From the NCBI RefSeq assembly GCF_023715245.1, contig NZ_JAMBNV010000001.1:496001-560000 (forward strand): a stretch of 64,000 bases of DNA, in the 5' to 3' direction. Origin of the DNA: Sporosarcina luteola. Its GTDB lineage: Bacteria > Bacillota > Bacilli > Bacillales_A > Planococcaceae. The translations under genes were made by a program, and so were the position numbers. Every line of letters starts with the position of its first letter. The first letter of the stretch is position 1. Below are positions 1 through 9,300 of this stretch, in pieces. The notes beneath the pieces were generated by a model, which searched no databases, was not told where the DNA came from, and saw only the letters and a program-made list of their open reading frames with translations.

Positions 1-1310
1 CAATCCTGTTTTTACTCATCTACTTCCCGCTTCGTTCATTTCTGATCGAAGTAAGCCCAGGACTTAAACTAGTTGGCGATTTGATCATCGTCTTCGCTTT
101 CCTTAGAGTCGTTTGGGACGCAAGAAAAGATTGGAAGTCGATCTTCCGTTTCGAGATCTTTGAATGGGCATTTATCGCCTTCATCATCATGGGAACCGTA
201 TCGGCATTCCTATCCGATGTCATCCTGTCGGCGATCATTTTCCAAATCCGTGCATTCGTGATCATGTTCCTTCTACTCTATACAGTGAAAAGGCTGGACA
301 TTACGAAACGGGATATTATGAACTTCCTGACGGTCACTTTATTCGTCACCGTTGTCCTGATCATTCAAGGGCTCGTCGAAAAGTTATCAGCCCGTTCCCT
401 CCTCATGCCGGAGCAATGGGTGAATCGTCAGCTATCGAAAAATAATGCAAGCCGCATTTATGGACTTGTCAACAATCCAAATGTCCTTGCCGTCTATTTA
501 ACGATTTCCGGTATTCTAATTTATTACCTGAAAACGCTGCTGCCGAAGACGAAGCTCCAATGGGTGCTTAATCTTGTCCTCGTCGTTCTCGCTGGAACAT
601 GGGTTCTTACGTATAGCCGGGGCACGTGGATTGCGTTCATCATTGGGATCGTCATCTACTTCCTGTTCACAAGGAATTGGAAATTTGTCCTGAAATCAGG
701 ACTTGCCGTTGCATTAGGGTTCTTCCTTATAACGACGCCGGTGACAAAATTGGCGCAATGGATTAGTGCGAACACTGAAGTCAGTGAAATTGTACGGACA
801 GGCACGCCTGAAACCGATCCTGCCTTCGCAATCGAATCGTCGCGTATCAAGGAGACATTCCAGTCGGATACATTCGAAAAGAGTAAGACGACCGGCCGTT
901 TGTTCATTGTCTATAAAGGGCTCGAAATTTTCAAAAGGTATCCGATAATTGGAACAGGGTTCGGCACATTCGGCGATTCTGCTTCAAAAGTATATTCATC
1001 GCCATACTATAGCCATTATGATATCCAATTCAATATCTACTCGGACAACCAATATATCCAGGTCATCACCCAAACAGGCGTTGTCGGGGTCATTCTATTT
1101 GCCGTCTTCCTATTAGGCATGCTCGTTCTGTTCTGGAAGCGACGCAAACTATCCGACAAAGCGATACCGATGTTGGCTATGCTCATCAGCGTCTACTGGT
1201 GCGGTATCATCTACAACATTTGGGAGGACAAGACATTCACGATGTACTTCTACATCTTGACAGCAGTCTTCCTCGCATACACTTCAAAGAAAAAAGAAGA
1301 ATTGCAATAA
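1..1310 (+). CDS. O-antigen ligase/polymerase-family membrane protein (5' partial)
   Basis: The frame is open from the left edge, so the N-terminus is missing; the first internal ATG is at 81 but coding continues upstream of it. At least nine hydrophobic helices are visible. A long extracytoplasmic loop carries the family signature region RIYGLVNNPNVLAVYL and later GTGFGTFGDSASKVYSS. The C-terminus ends in a basic tail. This matches the Wzy/RfaL/WaaL-type ligase family, which joins or polymerises lipid-linked surface glycans at the outer face of the membrane. The substrate cannot be read from sequence. Surface-anchored exoproteins follow, which fits a cell-envelope locus. A strong hairpin terminator comes straight after the stop. 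Confidence 0.8.
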   Translation, partial: ILFLLIYFPLRSFLIEVSPGLKLVGDLIIVFAFLRVVWDARKDWKSIFRFEIFEWAFIAFIIMGTVSAFLSDVILSAIIFQIRAFVIMFLLLYTVKRLDITKRDIMNFLTVTLFVTVVLIIQGLVEKLSARSLLMPEQWVNRQLSKNNASRIYGLVNNPNVLAVYLTISGILIYYLKTLLPKTKLQWVLNLVLVVLAGTWVLTYSRGTWIAFIIGIVIYFLFTRNWKFVLKSGLAVALGFFLITTPVTKLAQWISANTEVSEIVRTGTPETDPAFAIESSRIKETFQSDTFEKSKTTGRLFIVYKGLEIFKRYPIIGTGFGTFGDSASKVYSSPYYSHYDIQFNIYSDNQYIQVITQTGVVGVILFAVFLLGMLVLFWKRRKLSDKAIPMLAMLISVYWCGIIYNIWEDKTFTMYFYILTAVFLAYTSKKKEELQ

Positions 1311-1315
1311 AAATA

Positions 1316-1357
1316 GAAAAGCCCCGGTTCTGGTCGCTACCAGTACCGGGGCTTTTC
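1316..1357 (+). terminator. Rho-independent terminator after the ligase-like gene
   Basis: GC-rich inverted repeat with arms AAAAGCCCCGGT and ACCGGGGCTTTT. The A/T-rich flanks make it potentially bidirectional. Confidence 0.85.
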
Positions 1358-1395
1358 TATGGATTGATAAGTCCTTCCGCGAAACCCTTCTAATT

Positions 1396-1505
1396 ACGCA
1401 TAAAATCTTTGAAACACGCATAAATCCGCTCAAAAGCTCATAAATTCCTCTAAATACGTATAAATCCCTCCAAATGCGCATAACTCGTCGCAAACACGCA
1501 TAATC
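1396..1505. repeat. 20-bp-period short-core array, CGCATAAA type (6 units)
   Basis: The core CGCATAAA or a close variant recurs at 1397, 1417, 1437, 1457, 1477 and 1497, exactly 20 bp apart. About 12 less conserved bases separate the cores, often with CAAA just before the core. The third and fourth units are degenerate (GCTCATAAA, CGTATAAA). There is no reading frame across it and no long repeat as in CRISPR. It lies between the ligase terminator and the SLH glycosidase gene. Function unknown. Confidence 0.8.
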
Positions 1506-1632
1506 ATCGGCATGCATGACAATCTCCCCTCAAACTAGTCTAATAGTATCAAAAGTTCTCTAATCTATGGAAATGCAAGAGTTTGAGATTATAATGGACA
1601 TACACCAAATAATTACAAAGGGGAATGAATAA

Positions 1633-4383
1633 TTGCTTAAGAATACATACTTGTCGAAACTTAGTATCCTATTTCTTGTGATTTTTTTATCAATACCTAC
1701 TCTAGCCTATGGAGAGACACCAGGAAGCACGAAGATTTCCGGAGGCGTCCAATATGAATATACGAACAAAACAGTAGCGAGCAACCCGCAAGCATTCCGT
1801 CAGTTAGTCGTCGACCTGAATGACCCATTCACAACAGTCGACGTCGGCATCCCGACGCCGCTTAACAAACTGGCACCGACGACGAGCCAGGCAAATGCCT
1901 ATACAGCACCCGGCCAGCAAGTCGCGGGCGCAATTAACGGCTCCTTCTTCTGGGGGTCCGACCAAGGCTATTTGCCGATGTACTTGATCGCTTACCGCGA
2001 TAGGCTCATGAATGCTGGGATAATCGCGTCCGGCAGGGACCAATACGTCAATCAGCCTATCGCTTTCGGCATTGACAGTACCGGTAAAGGGAAGATAGAT
2101 TCATACAATTTAAGATTATCATTCAACCATAATGGACAAGATTACCCGATTACGTCGACGGACAAGCACCGCTCGACTGACAATCTGATCCTATACACAC
2201 CGCTCTATCCGAAACCGACAACTGAAACGAATGCGCTAGGTATCGAGCTCGTCATTGAGGGAGTCACAGGCGGGACGGCGCTTAACTTCGGCGAAACGGT
2301 AACAGGTGTAGTGACGAAAAAGCGGGAGCGCAACGACCCACAAGCTTCAACGATCCCGAAAGATGGATTTGTCCTTTCGGCACACGGTGCAGCGATGTCA
2401 TCCATCGACAACATTGGTGTAGGGGAAACAATCTCGATCACCGCTAACATTGATGAAAAGTGGAAAGGTTCTTCATTCATGCTGACGTCCGGACCTGAAC
2501 TCGTCAAGGACGGCAGAGTTCATCTCGGCATCGACCCGAATAGCGACCGCGCGAGAGAACGCGCACCGCGTACGGCAATCGCAATCGACAGAACAGGCAC
2601 GAAAGTATTCATGGTGACGGTGGACGGACGTCAATCCGGCTACAGCCAAGGACAAAGCCTGAAGGAATTTGCTGAATACCTCGTGTCAATCGGGGCTTAC
2701 CAGGCACTTAATCTTGACGGAGGCGGTTCTACGACGATGGCAGTCCGCAAGCCGGGTGATTTCAATGTCTCCCTATTCAATAGACCATCGGACGGCAGAG
2801 AACGTTCCGTCTCGACTTCGCTTTTCGCAGTATCAACTGCACCAGTAGGCACGCCGGCTACTGTCGGGGCTCATTTATCGAAGCAGGGCGTTTATTTGAA
2901 AGGCACGAAAGGATCCGTTGTAGTAGATTACGTGATGGATAATTACTATAACCCGGTTACTTTCAATAAAACGGACCTTAAGCTGAGCTCTCCGCAAGGG
3001 CTTATCTCAGTGAATGGTCAGGAGTTCACAGCTCAAAAAGCGGGGACAGGCTCCATCACTGCACAAATCAACGGCGTGACAGGGAACATCCCGTTTGAAG
3101 TCGTTGAATCCATCCATACAGTCAAGCCTTCAAGTGCATCAATCGATGTGCGGGCAGGCGAAAAGAGGACATTGACTGTAAAGGCATATGACAGTAAGAA
3201 CAGGGAAGTCATCTTCGACCCGTCATTAGTGAAGTGGAGTGCTTCCGCAAATATCGGAACAATCACTTCCTCAGGCGTACTGACAGCAGCTTCAAATGAA
3301 GGCAAGGGGACAGTGACTGCAACATTAGGCGGCAAAACGGTAACAATCCCAGTGGCAATCACAGGTGCATATTACCGTGTAGATAACATGGAGTCCCTTA
3401 CTAATTGGACGTCTTCAGCAACGAACGGAAAAGCTTCACTATCCATGAACAGCGCGAAAGAACCTGCATTCGAAGGGAAAGGCGCTTTGAAGCTCACATA
3501 TGACTTTACAGGCACGACAGGCACGTCCGCGGCATATGTGGACGCGAAAACGCCTATGAGTCTAGCAGGCACTCCAGTGAAGCTTTCCGCCCGCGTATAT
3601 GGCGATGCAAGTAATACATGGCTGCGCGGTCGAATTCAAGACGGGCAAGGCAAAGAATACACGATTGATTTCACACCTGAAAACGGGCTTAAATGGCTAG
3701 GCTGGAACTACGTGACGGCTGCAATCCCGGCAGGTGCAACAGGCAACATCACACTTAAGCAGATCTATATTGCACAGCCTACGGATAGCCTGAAAACGAA
3801 AGGCAGCATCATGATTGATGATGTGAAAGCGATCTTCAATACAGGCTACAAAGAAGGCCTTTTCAAAGACACAGGACTCACATTCCGTGCGGAAAATGAA
3901 ATCGCGTCACTCGTTAACGAAGGGGTCATTGCAGGCTACGCTGACGGCAACTTCGGACCATATCAAGAGTTGACAAGGCAGCAAGCGGCAATCCTTCTGG
4001 CAAGAGCGCTTAAACTGCCGCTCGACAATGTTACGGATCCAGGTTTCGAAGACATGGTACCATCGATGACATTCTATAAAGAAGTGGCGGCAGTCGCGAA
4101 TATGGGCACCATCCGAGGGAAGGAAAACGGAAAGAAATTCGATCCGAACGGAAAATTGACCCGTGCTGAAATGGCGGCCATCCTTCAACGAGGATTCGGT
4201 CTTCCATTGAGTGACAAAAATCACTTCACAGACATTAATGGCAGCTTCGCGAAAGACGCTATCAATTCCTTGGCATCTAACGATATTACACAAGGAATTG
4301 GCGGAGGGAAATTTGGACCTGGCCAAAACATCAGCAGGGCTGATTTCTCGGTTTTCCTTCACCGCACACTATCGAAAAAATAA
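1633..4383 (+). CDS. S-layer-anchored phosphodiester glycosidase family (NAGPA-type) exoprotein
   Basis: Secreted 916-residue protein. Residues 1-27 are a signal peptide ending in LAYGE. Residues about 55-400 match the NAGPA/phosphodiester glycosidase family, with AINGSFFWG and LNLDGGGSTTMAV motifs. Two Ig-like (Big-type) segments cover about 410-575. A carbohydrate-binding-like beta-sandwich (VDNMESLTNWTSS) covers about 578-735. Three SLH repeats (about 742-916, for example VIAGYADGNFGPYQELTR) should tether it to secondary cell-wall polymer. The TTG start is chosen because AAAGGGG lies about 9 bases upstream and the overlapping ATG at 1625 is out of frame. Related enzymes cleave phosphodiester-linked sugars, possibly on teichoic-type polymers; the substrate here is inferred. 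Terminators follow. Confidence 0.87.
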   Translation: MLKNTYLSKLSILFLVIFLSIPTLAYGETPGSTKISGGVQYEYTNKTVASNPQAFRQLVVDLNDPFTTVDVGIPTPLNKLAPTTSQANAYTAPGQQVAGAINGSFFWGSDQGYLPMYLIAYRDRLMNAGIIASGRDQYVNQPIAFGIDSTGKGKIDSYNLRLSFNHNGQDYPITSTDKHRSTDNLILYTPLYPKPTTETNALGIELVIEGVTGGTALNFGETVTGVVTKKRERNDPQASTIPKDGFVLSAHGAAMSSIDNIGVGETISITANIDEKWKGSSFMLTSGPELVKDGRVHLGIDPNSDRARERAPRTAIAIDRTGTKVFMVTVDGRQSGYSQGQSLKEFAEYLVSIGAYQALNLDGGGSTTMAVRKPGDFNVSLFNRPSDGRERSVSTSLFAVSTAPVGTPATVGAHLSKQGVYLKGTKGSVVVDYVMDNYYNPVTFNKTDLKLSSPQGLISVNGQEFTAQKAGTGSITAQINGVTGNIPFEVVESIHTVKPSSASIDVRAGEKRTLTVKAYDSKNREVIFDPSLVKWSASANIGTITSSGVLTAASNEGKGTVTATLGGKTVTIPVAITGAYYRVDNMESLTNWTSSATNGKASLSMNSAKEPAFEGKGALKLTYDFTGTTGTSAAYVDAKTPMSLAGTPVKLSARVYGDASNTWLRGRIQDGQGKEYTIDFTPENGLKWLGWNYVTAAIPAGATGNITLKQIYIAQPTDSLKTKGSIMIDDVKAIFNTGYKEGLFKDTGLTFRAENEIASLVNEGVIAGYADGNFGPYQELTRQQAAILLARALKLPLDNVTDPGFEDMVPSMTFYKEVAAVANMGTIRGKENGKKFDPNGKLTRAEMAAILQRGFGLPLSDKNHFTDINGSFAKDAINSLASNDITQGIGGGKFGPGQNISRADFSVFLHRTLSKK

Positions 4384-4500
4384 TAGATTTTTAGACTATG
4401 AGAATGCAGAAAATTGTGGTACGATGTACATGTAGGGTTTTTCCTTTAATCTCTTATAGAAGTAACTTTTCAAAGTGGCTTTGGTTGATGAGCGGGAAAG

Positions 4501-4531
4501 GTCCGCGGAGAATCTTCTCCGCGGACTTTTT
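4501..4531 (+). terminator. Strong terminator after the SLH glycosidase
   Basis: Perfect inverted repeat GTCCGCGGAGA / TCTCCGCGGAC with a four-base loop, followed by a T run. Confidence 0.85.
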
Positions 4532-4551
4532 ATATCATCCCAGTGCCCGAT

Positions 4552-4585
4552 GCACTTATTCCGTTTAGGGGTAAGTGCTTTTTTA
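4552..4585 (+). terminator. Weak second hairpin with T tract
   Basis: Arms GCACTTA (4552-4558) and TAAGTGC (4572-4578) precede TTTTTTATT. It may be a backup terminator or part of the leader of the next gene. Confidence 0.45.
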
Positions 4586-4666
4586 TTGTTTCAAATGAAA
4601 TTAGACTAAAAACAGTCTATTAATTACCGATAAAAGGAAAGACAACTAGAGATAGAGGTGACTGAA

Positions 4667-6097
4667 ATGAGAAATAGATTCCTGGGTATTGCCATTATAT
4701 TAATGAGCATAGGATTATGGTTTTCGGTTAATGGGAAAATAGCTGTTGCTTCTTCAGATTCTACGGGAGAAACAGATAGAGTCATCGTGAACTTGGTAGA
4801 CAAGAAAGGCGATGAAACAGTAGAGAGCATTTCGCTTGATGACCTTGAAAAATTTAACGAAGGAAGTCTTTCTAATAAATCTTCTGTTTTATACAGTGCG
4901 CAAGACGTTGAAGTGTTGCAACCTGATTTCATCCGGACAATCGCTTTGGAAAATCCGACAAGTGGAAAAGCGCCGTCATGGGGAACGGAAAGGGTTGGAA
5001 TAAAAAACTTCAAAAATTCTCTAGCTGCAACGAATAGAAACGTAATAGTTGCGGTTATTGACACAGGCGTCGACTACACACATCCGTTTCTCGCGGGTCG
5101 GGTTGTGGAGGGATATGATTTCGTCTCCAACGATACAAATCCGATGGACGTACATTTTCATGGGACACATGTAGCAGGAATCATTGCGGAGACAACTCCG
5201 GCGAATGTAAAGATCATGCCGATCCGGGTGATGGACGAACAAGGGAACGGCTATGATTCCGATGTGGCAAAAGGAATTCAATTTGCGGTCGACCATGGCG
5301 CTACAATTATTAATATGAGTTTCGCAGGCGAAGGGTATTCGCAATATTTGGCGGATGCAATCGATTATGCTCTTTCCAAAAACGTCCTTGTCGTCGTAGC
5401 TGCGGGCAATGAAAGTGCAAGCACTGATAATTATTTTCCAGCATCCAATCAAAAAGTGATTGTCGTTTCGGCGACAGACATAGCTGATAACGTTGCGAGC
5501 TTCAGCAATACCGGCGCCGCAATCGACATATCGGCTCCGGGCGTTAACATCGTTTCAAGTGTTCCGGGCGGAAATTATAAAAACCTTAGTGGCACATCGA
5601 TGGCAGCCCCCTATGTGAGCGGCATCGCCGCAATGCTGAAACTGGAGGGGCCATACAGGTCCCATCTTGTAATTGAAAGACTGTTAAAGCAATACGTTGA
5701 TGACAGAGGAGCGGCCGGATGGGATCCTCAATACGGAGAAGGCATTGTCAATATTGCTTCAATAGGCGTGGACAATGTATCAACTGTCAAAGAAGAACTA
5801 AAAAAAGTACCGGTTCCTTCATCAGATGTCATCACTCTGCCTGAATATAAGGATGTTCCTTTGAATAAAAAATGGACTGTCGCATTCAATCGACTGCTCA
5901 CCGGATGGGATGCCATTGATGTGAAAGTCTATATGGGAAGCAGTGAAATTCCCATTCAACTGACATCTCAAGCTGGCAAGAAGGAAATCATTGTCTCGGC
6001 GAATGATCAGTATCGTCCAAACACAGCGTATCGTCTCGTAATCCTGTCCGGGAACAAGTTTAAATATGAAATGCATTTTGTGACGGGTTCTAAGTAA
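4667..6097 (+). CDS. Subtilisin-like serine protease (S8 family)
   Basis: The ATG at 4667 is preferred because AGAGGTG lies 6 bases upstream; a GTG at 4658 is in frame but overlaps that site. A single hydrophobic helix (about residues 5-28) acts as signal peptide or anchor. Residues about 35-95 look like a short propeptide. The catalytic triad is clear: Asp132 in VAVIDTGVDYTHP, His165 in HFHGTHVAG, Ser311 in LSGTSMAAPYVSG, with oxyanion Asn in VVAAGNES. After the protease domain, a C-terminal module of about 100 residues resembles an Ig-like fold (NKKWTVAFNRLL onward). No SLH repeats, so it is probably secreted or membrane-tethered. Single-gene unit between terminators. Confidence 0.88.
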   Translation: MRNRFLGIAIILMSIGLWFSVNGKIAVASSDSTGETDRVIVNLVDKKGDETVESISLDDLEKFNEGSLSNKSSVLYSAQDVEVLQPDFIRTIALENPTSGKAPSWGTERVGIKNFKNSLAATNRNVIVAVIDTGVDYTHPFLAGRVVEGYDFVSNDTNPMDVHFHGTHVAGIIAETTPANVKIMPIRVMDEQGNGYDSDVAKGIQFAVDHGATIINMSFAGEGYSQYLADAIDYALSKNVLVVVAAGNESASTDNYFPASNQKVIVVSATDIADNVASFSNTGAAIDISAPGVNIVSSVPGGNYKNLSGTSMAAPYVSGIAAMLKLEGPYRSHLVIERLLKQYVDDRGAAGWDPQYGEGIVNIASIGVDNVSTVKEELKKVPVPSSDVITLPEYKDVPLNKKWTVAFNRLLTGWDAIDVKVYMGSSEIPIQLTSQAGKKEIIVSANDQYRPNTAYRLVILSGNKFKYEMHFVTGSK

Positions 6098-6108
6098 ATA
6101 GATAGATT

Positions 6109-6155
6109 AGGCTATCCGATTTGTCGTTCAACAGCGACGAATTGGGTAGCCTTTT
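6109..6155 (+). terminator. Terminator after the S8 protease
   Basis: Imperfect long hairpin AGGCTATCCGATTTGTCG / CGACGAATTGGGTAGCCT followed by TTTTTCTGTTTT. A sequence-related terminator occurs at 13021-13070. Confidence 0.75.
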
Positions 6156-6361
6156 TCTGTTTTCCTAAATTGATAGTTCATGTCATAGCAGAATCTCCTA
6201 CTACATACAGTAGAACAGTATCATAGTGGCTTGTCCAAAATGGAAGCCCGAAAGATTTGCCGACAATTTGACTGCTCCACTGGCAGTCGCGGGAGGGGTT
6301 CGACCTAGAAAGGAAAGTGTACAAGCAAACCAGCAACTATTTTGGCAAAGGGGGAAGTTAA
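6156..6361 (+). other. 5' leader before the large SLH protease; no assigned element
   Basis: About 200 bases with several short self-complementary G/C-rich stretches (for example around 6268-6310) before the AAAGGGGG ribosome site. I compared it by eye with cyclic-di-GMP, cyclic-di-AMP (ydaO) and manganese riboswitch cores and found no convincing match. No small ORF with a good ribosome site is apparent. Confidence 0.3.
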
Positions 6362-9300
6362 TTGAAGAAGAAACAACTTCATAAGTTATTCAGTGCAATC
6401 ATGGCATTTGCCATGGTCTTTACGCTGTTGGCACCGATGAATGTGTCGGCGAACAACGGCCCGAACCCATTCAAGCAGAATGGCACGAATGAAAGCATCA
6501 TGCAGGCAAAAGCCGCAGTTGCCCAGCAACTGAACGTATTGGAAGGGGAACCCGCCCTCCACAAGGACTTGCAAGGATTATCGGGAAGCGAAGAAGTATC
6601 GGTTATCATTCACCTTTCCGAAAAACCTGTTGCACTTGAAAAGGGAATTAAGGAGTTGGCCGGTCAGAAGTTTACTACCGCCGAAGCCAATGCTGTGAAG
6701 TCGAAAGTTAAAGCACAGCATACATTCTTTAAAAAGGAAATGAATGCAAATCATATATCGTTTAAAGAAGGGTTTACTTTTGACACTGTATTAAACGGAT
6801 TTTCAATGACAGTAAAAGCGGCTGACCTTGAGAAAATCCTTGATATTAAAGGGGTAACATTAATTGAACCCGACGTGACAGTATATGCGTTGGAAGATAC
6901 TAGCCTATCATCCGAAGTAGTAAAAGGCGGTCAAGTTGGACCTGCCATGGACACAAGCATCGGCTTCCTCGGAATTGAAGCGCTCTGGGCAGAAGGCTAT
7001 GAAGGACAAGGCATCAAAGTCGCCGTCCTCGACACAGGCATCGACGCCAATCACCCAGAGTTCCAAGGCATCTATAAAGGTGGAAAAAACTTCATTCCGA
7101 ACAGCAGCACGTACACACGCCCGCGTGCTGACGACGACGCATCCGAAACGTCGCCAGTAGAACGTCCGGCAGGAACACCAGAATTCAACGCGAACGGCAG
7201 CGCATTCTACACATCCCACGGTACACACGTCGCGGGCACAATCGCCGCAATCGGCAATAACGAATACGGCATCAAAGGGATCGCACCGAAAGTCGACCTT
7301 TACGTATACCGCGTACTCGGCGCGTACGGCAGCGGAGCAACATCCGGCATCGTCGCGGCGATCGACACAGCAGTCGTCGAAAGAATGGACGTCATCAACC
7401 TATCACTAGGCGGCGGCTCCAACACTGAAACAGACGCTGGATCCTTCGCCATCAACAACGCCATGCTCGCAGGAACAATCTCAGTCATCGCAACAGGGAA
7501 CTCCGGTCCGAATCGCGGAACGATGGGTACACCAGCAACTTCAAGACTTGGGATTGCTGTTGGTAATACGACAAATCCAGAAACAAAGCATAACGGGAAA
7601 GTAAATGTTACAGTTGGTAATTACAACCTTTCCAAAAAAATAAATTTGATGGGAACTACTTTTGGTAAAGATATTGCAACACAACTTGAAGGTGAATTTG
7701 AATTAGTGGCTATTCCTGGAAACGGAGAAGCGAAAGATTACAATGGAATCGATGTCGAGGGAAAAGTAGCACTGATTTCACGTGGTTCAATTGCATTTGT
7801 TGATAAAATCGCCTATGCAAAAGAAAATGGTGCAGTGGCAACGATTATTCACAACTTCGCGGGAGGCACAAATGCACCAGAAGCTTCTGGAACATTCCTA
7901 GGAGATGCATTTGAATTCATTCCAACTTACGATATGTCGCAAACGGATGGAGATGCAATTCGCGCAGCCCTTAAAGATGGAAAAGGAACAGTAACATTTA
8001 GTGATTTCGATAAAACAATGACACCTGGGGACGAGGTGAACGATTCAAGTTCACGTGGACCATCTACTCCAAACTTCGACATCAAACCTGACGTCACAGC
8101 ACCGGGCACGAACATCATGTCCACAATCCCAATGTACAAAGCCGACTTCCCGGAAGCGACCTATGATCAAGCATATACAAGAAAAACAGGAACATCCATG
8201 GCCACACCACATATTGCGGGAATCGCGGCGCTCGTGAAGCAAGCGAATCCGAATTGGAACGCCTTCGATGTAAAGGTCGCGCTATCAAACAGTGCAAAAA
8301 TCTTGAATACTGAAAAATACGATGTTATGGCACAAGGGGCAGGACGGGTAGATGCATATGCAGCAGCACATTCGACAATCCTCGCCTATGCTCAAGATAA
8401 AGCAGTACTTGACGGCAGCGGTGAAATAGTTGAGAACCTTAAAGGAACAGTAACATTTGGTCCTCAAAAATTAGACAAAGACATCTCTGTTACGAAACAG
8501 ATTCTAGTGAAAAACGATAACGGCAACGGGGGCACGTACAACGCTTCCGTACAAGTTACGAAAGGCTTCGGTGACGCAAAAGTCACGATTGACAAACCGA
8601 CATTTACTTTATCTGGCGAGCAGCTGCTTAATGTTACATTGACAGCATCCGCTGCAAGCACGAAAACCGGCGATGAAATCCTCGGATATATCCACATTAC
8701 ACCAGCAGAAGAAAACCTAACGGAAGTATCTTTGTTTGTCGATAAAACGGAACTAAAAATGCAAAAAGACGATAAATACCAATTGAAAGTTACTGAAAAG
8801 ACAACCCAAAAAGATAGCGGATACACTAAAGTTTCATTGCCATTCGCAGCCGACTTCGGCGGGGCAACGGCAATTGTAATAAAAGACATGAGAATTTCTG
8901 AAACAGACCTAAGCTTCAACGGCGACGGCGTGAAGGACGAAGCGACACTCTCCTTCACACTTACAGGCGACGTCACAACGAATTACATTGAGCTTTGGGA
9001 TATCATGGATCCTGAAGGCGGCGAATACGGAGACGGCTATATCGGCTATCTGCACGCTGGCTCTGCACTAGGGGCAGGCTCATACACATTAGCGATCAAA
9101 GGACAATACAAACCATGGGGCAGCTCCCCGGCGACAACGATTCCGGACGGTCTCTATACGATCGATTTCACGGGATTGTCAAAAACTGGTGTCGTCGGTG
9201 ACTACGTCGGACCAATCGTCGTTAAAACAACAAAGCCTGAAATTACAGGAGCATTGGCGTCTGGTGAAGCAAGCGGTCAAGTAACAGATAAATACTTGGA

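Noticed and set aside
6156-6361. Riboswitch before the large protease
   Set aside because: No match by eye to cyclic-di-GMP, ydaO or yybP-ykoY cores; kept only as an unassigned leader.
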